64,000 nt of DNA from NCBI RefSeq assembly GCF_019956555.1, contig NZ_JAHBDQ010000027.1, positions 1 through 64,000 on the forward strand, written 5' to 3'. The notes under the pieces are model-generated. The model was not told where the DNA came from, made no database searches, and was given only the letters and a program-made list of their open reading frames with translations. Both the position numbers and the translations under genes were made by a program. This stretch comes from Pseudomonas sp. A-RE-19 (GTDB taxonomy: Bacteria; Pseudomonadota; Gammaproteobacteria; Pseudomonadales; Pseudomonadaceae). Of the stretch, positions 34,449 to 42,011 are shown in pieces (within the stretch, counting starts at the first letter, position 1; each line of letters starts with the position of its first letter).

Positions 34449-34643
34449 ATGCCCACACAAAACCCGCATCGCATTGTCGGCTTATGCACTTCCGGCAAGG
34501 TGTACAACGCACTGACCGAACTCAAGCACCTGGAAGGTCATCGCAGCGCAAAGTTTCTCTCGCTGCTGGCAGAAAGCCTGGTGCGCAAAGGCCTGCTCAA
34601 CGAGCAGGAAGTGGTGCACATGCTCGATCAAGTGGTGTCTTGA
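34449..34643 (+). CDS. Small conserved-type protein, 64 residues
   Basis: A short soluble protein that looks fully helical after the first 12 residues (VYNALTELKHLEGHRSAKFL and a helix ending MLDQVV). It starts at 34449, after AAGGACG; the frame is open further upstream but without a ribosome-binding site. No recognised domain is seen. Confidence 0.65.
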   Translation: MPTQNPHRIVGLCTSGKVYNALTELKHLEGHRSAKFLSLLAESLVRKGLLNEQEVVHMLDQVVS

Positions 34644-34743
34644 CCCCAGGACTCATTGGCGTCAATGACGACTATCGAAAGCGTTGATTGTCCGTTCAAG
34701 CGTCCGATCCGTAAGGTAGCCCCATAGATTAATGGAGGTACTT

Positions 34744-34926
34744 ATGGCTCAGGTTCAGATCATGTCCGTTATCGGCAGCGCCGTTCCCGCACCGCTCAGA
34801 GCGCTAGGGTTGCTCGCCTGCTGGTATCTGGTGCAAGACGGCGAGCCAATCAGCGGTCCGCTCACGTCGCTTCCCGCCGCTCAGGCCCTGTCGCAACGTA
34901 TCGACTCAAGCCAGCTCAGCGCTTAA
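34744..34926 (+). CDS. Small hypothetical protein, 60 residues
   Basis: The ATG at 34744 has GGAGG at 6-base spacing; the in-frame ATG at 34732 lies before that site. The protein has a weakly hydrophobic N-terminal half with the motif ACWYLVQDGEPISGPLTS and an Ala/Ser-rich end. Its stop codon overlaps the stop of the convergent AI-2E gene by 4 bases. The function is unknown. Confidence 0.6.
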   Translation: MAQVQIMSVIGSAVPAPLRALGLLACWYLVQDGEPISGPLTSLPAAQALSQRIDSSQLSA

Positions 34927-35984
34927 GGCAGCTGAACCTTTGGCTTGGAATCGATGAAAATCGCCCAGCTCGACACGAATAAAGCGGCAATCAGCGGCCC
35001 GATAACAAAACCGTTCAGGCCAAAAAGCGCCAGGCCACCCAACGTCGAGATGAGGATCAGGTAATCCGGCATCTTGGTGTCCTTGCCCACGAGGATGGGT
35101 CGCAGGACGTTGTCCACCAGGCCGATCACGAACACCCCGAACAAGGTGAGCACTGTGGCCTGCCAGATCGCGCCGCTGAACAGGAAATACGCCGCTACCG
35201 GGATCCAGACGATACCCGCGCCCACCGCCGGCAACAGCGACAGAAACGCCATCAACACCGCCCAGAGCAGCACGCTCGGGATGTCCAGAAACCAGAAAAT
35301 AAAACCGCCCAATGCCCCTTGCGTGATCGCTACCAGAAGGTTGCCCTTCACGGTGGCCCGCACCACGCGATTAAATTTCAGTTGCAAGCGACGTTTCTGG
35401 TTATCTTCCAGCGGTATCGCCGCACGTACTTTACGCGCCAGTTCAGCCCCATCCCGCAGAAAGAAAAACAGCAGGTACAGCATGACGAAAAAGCTCACCA
35501 CGAATTCGAACGTCCCCTGACCAAAGCTGAATGCCTGGGTCGCGACAAACTGGCTACCTTGCATCGTGCTCTTGATGATTTTCTCCCGAAGCCCGCTCAG
35601 CTCGCCCATGCCGAAACGGTCGAGCAAGTATTGAACGTACGGGGGCAGGCTATGTTTGAACTGCGACACATGGCGGGCGATGTCCAGTTCGCCGCTTTCG
35701 ATTCTGTTGTACAGCGCCGCGCCTTCCTGAACCAGCAAGGTACTGATCGTAATCACCGGCAGGATCGCGATCAGCACACAGACACTCAAGGTAAACAGGG
35801 CCGTCAAGTTGCGTGGCCAGCCGTACTTCAGGTGCAGTTGACGCTGCATCGGCGCGAAGAGAATGGCGAGGATGACCGCCCAAAACACCGCGCCATAGAA
35901 CGGCAGCAGAATCCAGATGAAGGCAAGGCTGACCAGCGTCAGCAAAACCATCAGCGATGTGTTTTGTAGTTTCGTTTCATTCAT
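34923..35984 (-). CDS. AI-2E family transporter (UPF0118)
   Basis: A 353-residue inner-membrane protein with about eight transmembrane helices of the AI-2E/PerM family. It has the typical internal LYLLFFFLRDG segment, a helical hydrophilic region, then AITQGALGGFIFWFLDIPS and the C-terminal LGGLALFGLNGFVIGPLIAAL. Members include the E. coli AI-2 exporter TqsA and sodium/proton antiporters, so the substrate is open. It is monocistronic and convergent with a small ORF. Confidence 0.88.
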   Translation of the reverse strand: MNETKLQNTSLMVLLTLVSLAFIWILLPFYGAVFWAVILAILFAPMQRQLHLKYGWPRNLTALFTLSVCVLIAILPVITISTLLVQEGAALYNRIESGELDIARHVSQFKHSLPPYVQYLLDRFGMGELSGLREKIIKSTMQGSQFVATQAFSFGQGTFEFVVSFFVMLYLLFFFLRDGAELARKVRAAIPLEDNQKRRLQLKFNRVVRATVKGNLLVAITQGALGGFIFWFLDIPSVLLWAVLMAFLSLLPAVGAGIVWIPVAAYFLFSGAIWQATVLTLFGVFVIGLVDNVLRPILVGKDTKMPDYLILISTLGGLALFGLNGFVIGPLIAALFVSSWAIFIDSKPKVQLP

Positions 35985-36140
35985 GTCTGGTCCATTCAGT
36001 GCGCAGGAGCATGTGCGTCCTGATACTTAGGCCGCCACGGTTCGCGCGAGTGCCATCCGTTTTCATCAAGCATAGATCCAGATCAATAAACCCCACGGGC
36101 AAGCGGATTACCCTCGCACGCTTTTGCGATCGACACGCCC

Positions 36141-37478
36141 ATGACCCCTACCATGACGCTCACGCCCCCGGAACTGCTCGCCCCCGCCGGCACCCTGAAA
36201 AACATGCGTTATGCCTTCGCCTACGGCGCCGACGCGGTGTACGCCGGCCAGCCGCGCTACAGCTTGCGGGTGCGCAACAACGAATTTGATCACGCCAACC
36301 TCGCGCTCGGCATCGCCGAGGCCCAGGCTCAGGGCAAGCGCTTCTATGTGGTGGTGAACATCGCCCCGCACAACGCCAAACTCAAAACGTTCCTCAAGGA
36401 CCTGGAACCGGTGATCGCCATGGCGCCGGATGCGCTGATCATGTCCGACCCCGGCCTGATCATGCTGGTGCGCCGGCACTTCCCGCAGATGCCGATCCAC
36501 CTCTCGGTACAGGCCAACACGGTGAACTGGGCCAGCGTCGAGTTCTGGCAGCAACAGGGCTTGAGCCGGATCATCCTGTCCCGTGAACTGTCGCTGGAAG
36601 AAATCGCCGAAATCCGCCAGCACGTCCCGGCGATGGAGCTGGAGGTGTTCGTTCACGGCGCGCTGTGCATGGCCTATTCCGGGCGCTGCCTGTTGTCGGG
36701 CTACATGAACAAGCGCGATGCCAATCAGGGCAGCTGCACCAACGCCTGTCGCTGGAAATACTCGGCGACACCGGCCCGCGAAAATCAGCTCGGCGAGATC
36801 GTTCAGCAATTCCAGCCAGAGCCTACCCTGGGCATCGGCGCGCCGACCGATCAGGTGTTCCTGCTGCAAGAAGCCAATCGCCCTGACGAACTGATGCCCG
36901 CGTTCGAAGATGAACACGGCACGTACATCATGAACGCCAAGGACCTGCGCGCGGTCCAGCATGTCGAGCGCCTGACGCAGATGGGCGTGCATTCCCTGAA
37001 GATCGAAGGTCGGACCAAATCGCACTTCTATTGCGCGCGCACCACCCAGGTGTATCGCCGCGCGATCGATGATGCGGTGGCTGGCCGAGCGTTCGATCGC
37101 AGCCTGATGACCGACCTGGAATCCCTGGCCCAGCGCGGCTACACCGAAGGGTTTCTGCGTCGACATGTGCATGACGAATACCAGAACTACCAGAACGGCA
37201 GTTCGGTGTCAGAGCGCCAACAGTTCGTGGGCGAATTGACCGGCGAACGCCGAGATCGGCTGGCCGAGGTGCGGGTGAAGAATCGCTTTGGTTTGGGCGA
37301 TCACCTGGAACTGATGACGCCCAAGGGCAACTTCCACTTCGATTTGCATCAGCTGCAGAACGTCAAAGGCGAGGCGGTTGAAGTGGCGCCGGGGGATGGG
37401 CACACAGTGTATGTGCCGATACCGGATGCGGTGGATTTGCGTTTCGGGTTGTTGATGCGGGATGTGGGTGCGAGTTAA
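36141..37478 (+). CDS. trhP: tRNA 5-hydroxyuridine-forming protein TrhP (YegQ), U32 family
   Basis: A 445-residue U32 peptidase-family protein. It starts ELLAPAGTLKNMRYAFAYGA and has the U32 signature with cysteines in FVHGALCMAYSGRCLLSGY and GSCTNACRW, probable Fe-S ligands. E. coli YegQ/TrhP takes part in hydroxylating uridine 34 of several tRNAs using prephenate-dependent chemistry; the match in length and motifs supports that role. An alternative ATG lies four codons later. Neither has a strong ribosome-binding site. Confidence 0.9.
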   Translation: MTPTMTLTPPELLAPAGTLKNMRYAFAYGADAVYAGQPRYSLRVRNNEFDHANLALGIAEAQAQGKRFYVVVNIAPHNAKLKTFLKDLEPVIAMAPDALIMSDPGLIMLVRRHFPQMPIHLSVQANTVNWASVEFWQQQGLSRIILSRELSLEEIAEIRQHVPAMELEVFVHGALCMAYSGRCLLSGYMNKRDANQGSCTNACRWKYSATPARENQLGEIVQQFQPEPTLGIGAPTDQVFLLQEANRPDELMPAFEDEHGTYIMNAKDLRAVQHVERLTQMGVHSLKIEGRTKSHFYCARTTQVYRRAIDDAVAGRAFDRSLMTDLESLAQRGYTEGFLRRHVHDEYQNYQNGSSVSERQQFVGELTGERRDRLAEVRVKNRFGLGDHLELMTPKGNFHFDLHQLQNVKGEAVEVAPGDGHTVYVPIPDAVDLRFGLLMRDVGAS

Positions 37479-37950
37479 AGCCGTCAAAGACATGGCGCCA
37501 ATCCTGTGGCAGCTGCGTATCAAACACTGCCACAACACTGTCGCCAGGGTGCGCGACAAATAAGTGAGGTAATAGCACGAATGGATTTGCCAGGACCGAA
37601 GTAAATCATGGCTTGTACATCAACGCGGCATCCCGACTCGCGTTCTTTGCCCGAGAGGGCAATGACAACTGTTTGCACTAAGTATGGAAAGACGACGCGC
37701 AACCAGGCTGGCTTTATGTCGAGAGAGTATCCGGCGAGATCCAACTGTTCACGATTCAAGAGCAAACAGTGAACAAACCGGGGACCGAATGCATAGGGGT
37801 GGCGACAGGCCCGGCGTCACCCCCCAGGCCAAACCATAGATGGAGCGCCCGGAATACGTTATAAATCGAATGCCATTGAGTGATGTACCGTATTGAATCC
37901 AATTCACCTCCTCGAATACGCCTCGCTGCGCAGCAAAATAAAGATAGCCT
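37479..37950. other. Intergenic region without recognised genes
   Basis: I see no convincing coding frame, RNA gene or REP unit here. An 81-residue minus-strand ORF at 37520-37765 lacks a ribosome-binding site and normal Pseudomonas codon use. Confidence 0.5.
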
Positions 37951-38319
37951 TCAGCGATCCAATAAGCATTTCAAACGGTCCTCTGAAACGGCCGCCGAAT
38001 AATTCGCCACGTCCATCGCCAGATCGGCCTCCACCAGCGCCTCCAGCAAGGCCGCTTGCGCCTCGAAGCGCAGCCCGCGCTTAAGCTTTCGCGCGGCGTG
38101 CATTTGATCCAGCAACACATGGGTCACTTGATAAGGGGGGCTGATTTTCAGGCGCTGCAGCCAGACGGGAAGTTCCTTTTCGATTTTACGTTGCCTGACA
38201 TCCGCGACACCCGTCGCCTTATCTGGAAAAGTATTTTTTGAAACCGCCACGATCTCCTCAAATACATCAGTCAACTTCTTTAATATATAACCCAACATCA
38301 AATCATCAAAGGCGATCAA
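37951..38319 (-). CDS. Hypothetical helical protein next to the cellulose operon
   Basis: A possible 122-residue protein with a TTG start preceded by GGAG at about 10 bases; an ATG seven codons later (38298) is the alternative. It looks mainly helical, with a basic middle and an acidic Leu/Ala-rich segment AALLEALVEADLAMDVAN. It is divergent from wssA across an AT-rich gap, so it could be a local regulator or a decayed gene. No family is recognised. Confidence 0.4.
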   Translation of the reverse strand: MIAFDDLMLGYILKKLTDVFEEIVAVSKNTFPDKATGVADVRQRKIEKELPVWLQRLKISPPYQVTHVLLDQMHAARKLKRGLRFEAQAALLEALVEADLAMDVANYSAAVSEDRLKCLLDR

Positions 38320-38622
38320 TACTCACACTCCATTGCGCCGGACATTATTTCTCCGGATAAATACCCTAACTACTTGCCATCACACTACACCTTATTGCCC
38401 AATCATTAGTGGACGCATTCTAACATCCACACTTCACACCAATACATAACGTTTTAATAACACTTAACAAACCTTACTGACGTTTTATAACAATCATTGA
38501 CTCTCAAACGCAGACACCCTAGATTAATGGCACTCTGCCAACACCCAGACAAGACAACGCATAAACTTTGTTAAGTTAATGGAATGCTGAGTTTCTAAGT
38601 TATTTCATTCCTGGTAAAACGC
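38320..38622. other. AT-rich leader and promoter region of the cellulose operon
   Basis: This region contains the wss promoter at 38497-38525 and an untranslated leader of about 90 bases. I searched by eye for a FleQ-type GTCAATAAATTGAC box; TGACGTTTTATAACAATCATTGAC is only vaguely similar. No RNA gene is seen. Confidence 0.5.
38497..38525 (+). promoter_or_regulatory. Sigma-70 promoter of the cellulose operon
   Basis: TTGACT is followed, after exactly 17 bases, by TAGATT. The predicted start near 38532 leaves a leader of about 90 bases before the wssA ATG. Factors known to act on wss promoters in other strains (FleQ, AmrZ) could bind nearby, but no site is certain. Confidence 0.6.
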
Positions 38623-39783
38623 ATGAAATATGTAGACGACATTACGAAACTCTTTACACGTTTTGGCGCCAATGCGGAGAGTTATCAGGAAATACAACCA
38701 AACTATAAAGATTTCAAAGACGACCCGGTTACGGTGGCTGAGCCAGAGCCGGTGGTGGCATTGTCTCCCCCACCAGCAGCGCCCCCTGTGTTTCTACTCG
38801 ATGAGCCACCGCCTTCTTTATTGAGTGGCGCGCCGGTCGAGCCTGTGAGGAATGTTGTCCTCCCGCTACCTTCGCCCAAAGCCCCTCCCCTGACCGAGCC
38901 ACCTGCGAGTTCTGCTACGGGTGATCGTCAGCGATTGAGCGACTTGTTGCATGAGCTCAATCAGGTTCGTAGAGACGGTCTGCCAGAAACGACTCGCAAG
39001 CGGACCCGGGCGAAGGTCATTGCTATCGTTTCGGCGAACGGTGGGGTGGGTAAAAGCACCGTCGCCGCAGGCCTGGCGAAAACACTTCGGCGCCCGGGCG
39101 GGCGAACCATCGCGATTGATCTGGACCCTCAGAACGCGCTGTCCAGCCACTTAGGTATCACCAGGCAGGTTCCCGGGCTGATCCAGCTCAGAGAGCAGGA
39201 CGCAGACTGGGGCGCCCATCGCCTGCCGGGCTTTAGCGACAGTGAATGCCTGCCCTTCGGCACTGGCGAGGTGAACGATCGCCGATTGCTCAAGCAGTTG
39301 ATGCTTGAAGATTCTGACTGGCTGAATCAGCACCTTGCGTCAATGAACCTCAGCGAAAACGATACCGTGATCCTGGACACGCCTTCGGGTGCCACCGTCT
39401 ATTCGCAACAGGCCCTCGACGCCGCCGATCTGGTGCTGGTGATGACGGTGGCCGACGCGGCCTCCTACCTGGCACTGGACACCATAACCCAGTGGCTGGA
39501 GAGCAGCCGACGACGCGCGCAGCAGCACCGCTATGTGCTCAACCAGCGGGATGACTCGCGTTCGTTCTGCCGGGACATGGGCGTGCTGTTTGTGCGGCGG
39601 CTCGGCGCTAACCTGATCGGGACGATTCGCCTCGATCACCAGTTCAACGAGTCGCTGGCCTATGGTCGGGACCTGCTGCAGTACGCACCCGAGAGCACTG
39701 GCTGTCAGGACATTCTTTCGCTGTCAGGCGCGGTCCAAGCCCTGCTTTTCGCGGATGCTTGCAGCCAGCAGGGCACGCCATGA
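38623..39783 (+). CDS. wssA: Cellulose biosynthesis protein WssA: BcsR-like segment fused to BcsQ ATPase
   Basis: A 386-residue MinD/ParA-type ATPase needed for placing or activating cellulose synthase at the pole. Residues 5-24 (DDITKLFTRFGANAESYQEI) match the short BcsR motif. Residues 30-100 are a Pro/Glu-rich linker, and the ATPase domain begins at about 130. Its Walker A reads SANGGVGKSTVAAG; Lys144 is the P-loop lysine, but the MinD signature lysine is Asn139. The Asp box is IDLDPQNAL. In E. coli, BcsR and BcsQ are separate and form a complex. The gene overlaps bcsA by ATGA. Confidence 0.9.
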   Translation: MKYVDDITKLFTRFGANAESYQEIQPNYKDFKDDPVTVAEPEPVVALSPPPAAPPVFLLDEPPPSLLSGAPVEPVRNVVLPLPSPKAPPLTEPPASSATGDRQRLSDLLHELNQVRRDGLPETTRKRTRAKVIAIVSANGGVGKSTVAAGLAKTLRRPGGRTIAIDLDPQNALSSHLGITRQVPGLIQLREQDADWGAHRLPGFSDSECLPFGTGEVNDRRLLKQLMLEDSDWLNQHLASMNLSENDTVILDTPSGATVYSQQALDAADLVLVMTVADAASYLALDTITQWLESSRRRAQQHRYVLNQRDDSRSFCRDMGVLFVRRLGANLIGTIRLDHQFNESLAYGRDLLQYAPESTGCQDILSLSGAVQALLFADACSQQGTP

Positions 39784-42011
39784 CCGCCCAACTGAATCAG
39801 CTACCTGCAAAGACGTGGTGGTTGCAGGGGCTACTGGATACTGTCCAGGCTCGCGTCAGCCGATGGCCCCTGCGTTGGCGCCAAGTCCTGAAGATCTCAG
39901 CCGGGCTGATCGCGGCATTGTTGGTGCTGGGTATCCTCACTGCGCCGCTGAATCTGTATTCCCAGGCTGCGTTCGCCGCCGTCTGTTTTGCCGCCAGCCT
40001 GATCATCCGCAAGCAAGCCGGGCGTCTGGCGATCCTGACCCTGATCACCCTCTCGCTGATCGCTTCGCTGCGTTACATGTACTGGCGTCTGTCCGACACC
40101 CTGGATTTCGACAACTGGCAGGATGCCGTATTTGGCTACGGGCTGGTGCTGGCCGAACTGTATGCCTTGCTCGTCCTGGTCTTCGGCTATGTACAGACCG
40201 CCTGGCCACTGCACCGCAAACCGCAGTTTCTGCAACAGCCGCCCGCTGAATGGCCGACGGTAGACGTCTTCATTCCCACCTATAACGAAGCATTGGGCAT
40301 CGTCAAACTGGTGGTGCTCGCGGCTCAGGCCATTGACTGGCCCGAGGGCAAACTGCGGGTGCACATGCTCGATGACGGGCGCCGGGAAGAATTCAAGGTT
40401 TTCTGTGAGCAGATTGGTGTCAACTACATCACCCGCGACAACAATCAACATGCCAAGGCCGGCAACCTCAACGAGGCACTCAAAGTCACCGATGGCGAGT
40501 TCATTGCCATATTCGACGCCGACCACGTGCCCACCCGCTCTTTCCTGCAGATCGCCATGGGCTGGTTTTTAAAGGACCCGAACCTGGCGTTGCTGCAAAC
40601 GCCGCACTTTTTCTATTCACCCGATCCGTTTGAAAAAAACCTCGATACCTTTCGCTCGGTGCCCAATGAAGGTGAGCTGTTCTACGGCCTGGTGCAGGAC
40701 GGCAACGACCTGTGGAACGCGGCCTTCTTCTGTGGTTCCTGCGCGGTCATCCGGCGGACTCATTTGCTGGAAGTCGGCGGCATCGCCACCGAAACCGTGA
40801 CGGAGGATGCGCACACGGCACTCAAGCTCAATCGCCGTGGTTTCAATACCGCTTACCTTGCCATACCACAAGCGGCGGGCCTGGCCACTGAAAGCCTTTC
40901 CCGACACATCAGCCAGCGCATACGCTGGGCGCGGGGCATGGCGCAGATTTTTCGGACCGACAATCCGTTGTTTGGCAAAGGACTGAACCTGGGGCAGCGC
41001 ATCTGCTACCTCAACGCCATGATGCACTTTTTCTACAGCCTGCCCCGCCTGGTGTTCTTGACCGCCCCCTTGGCCTACCTGTTTTTCGACGCGCAGATTT
41101 TCCATGCCTCGGCGTTGATGGTCACGGTCTATGTACTGCCGCATATCTTCCATTCCAGCCTGACCACCTCCAGCATCCAGGGGCGCTTTCGCCATTCCTT
41201 CTGGAACGAAGTGTACGAGTCGGTATTGGCCTGGTACATCATGCGACCGGTGCTGCTGGCCCTGATCAGCCCTTCGCTGGGCAAGTTCAACGTAACCGAC
41301 AAGGGCGGCACCATTGAAAAGGACTATTTCAACTGGAAGCTTGCGCGGCCTTACATCGTCCTGCTGACCTTGAACATGATCGGTCTGGCAATCGGTATGG
41401 TGAAACTGATCGGGAGTGATTCGGCCCAGGCCACTACCCTGCTGATCAACCTGGCCTGGACCGTGTACAACATCGTCATCGTCAGCACTGCCGTGGCGGT
41501 GGCCACTGAGTCCTCTCAGGTGCGCAACGAACCCAGGGTGCCCGCGGATCTGCCCGTGCGCGCCTATCGCGAAGACGGCACCTGGTTCGATTGCACAACC
41601 CGGGACTTCTCACAAAACGGCGTGGGTCTGGCACTGCCACCGCAGGTTCAGCTCAGCGTCAATGAGAAGCTGCGGCTGTGCATTCTGCGCACACCTCCCT
41701 CAAGCCTCTTCCCCGCAAAAACGGTTTTCAGCAACGACAACGTGGCGGGCGTGCAATTCGAGGCTCTGACCCTGCGCCAGCAAAGCGAGCTGGTGCGACT
41801 GACCTTTTCACGGGCCGACACCTGGGCCAACACGTGGGGTAACGGCCGCCTCGACGCGCCCATGTCAGCGTTGCGCGAAGTCAGCGGCATTGGCTTGCGC
41901 GCCATCCTGCGCTTGTTCGTTGCAACTCTAAAGGACAGCCAGGCGCTGCTGCGCAAACGCCCGGACGCTCCATCACCCATCGACTCCACCGCGGACACGC
42001 AACGATCTTGA
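39780..42011 (+). CDS. bcsA: Cellulose synthase catalytic subunit BcsA (WssB)
   Basis: A 743-residue inner-membrane glycosyltransferase (GT2) that polymerises UDP-glucose into cellulose and extrudes it. Motifs in order: VDVFIPTYNE, the substrate Asp in HMLDDGRREEF (about 197), DADHVPTRS (about 247), TEDAHTALKL (about 341) and QRIRWARGMAQ (about 379). Transmembrane helices flank the catalytic domain. The C-terminal PilZ domain has RNEPR (RxxxR) and DFSQNG (DxSxxG), so c-di-GMP activation should be intact. Translation starts in the ATGA overlap with wssA. Confidence 0.97.
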   Translation: MTAQLNQLPAKTWWLQGLLDTVQARVSRWPLRWRQVLKISAGLIAALLVLGILTAPLNLYSQAAFAAVCFAASLIIRKQAGRLAILTLITLSLIASLRYMYWRLSDTLDFDNWQDAVFGYGLVLAELYALLVLVFGYVQTAWPLHRKPQFLQQPPAEWPTVDVFIPTYNEALGIVKLVVLAAQAIDWPEGKLRVHMLDDGRREEFKVFCEQIGVNYITRDNNQHAKAGNLNEALKVTDGEFIAIFDADHVPTRSFLQIAMGWFLKDPNLALLQTPHFFYSPDPFEKNLDTFRSVPNEGELFYGLVQDGNDLWNAAFFCGSCAVIRRTHLLEVGGIATETVTEDAHTALKLNRRGFNTAYLAIPQAAGLATESLSRHISQRIRWARGMAQIFRTDNPLFGKGLNLGQRICYLNAMMHFFYSLPRLVFLTAPLAYLFFDAQIFHASALMVTVYVLPHIFHSSLTTSSIQGRFRHSFWNEVYESVLAWYIMRPVLLALISPSLGKFNVTDKGGTIEKDYFNWKLARPYIVLLTLNMIGLAIGMVKLIGSDSAQATTLLINLAWTVYNIVIVSTAVAVATESSQVRNEPRVPADLPVRAYREDGTWFDCTTRDFSQNGVGLALPPQVQLSVNEKLRLCILRTPPSSLFPAKTVFSNDNVAGVQFEALTLRQQSELVRLTFSRADTWANTWGNGRLDAPMSALREVSGIGLRAILRLFVATLKDSQALLRKRPDAPSPIDSTADTQRS

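Noticed and set aside
37520..37765. 81-residue minus-strand ORF after trhP
   Set aside because: There is no ribosome-binding site and the codon use is poor for this genome.
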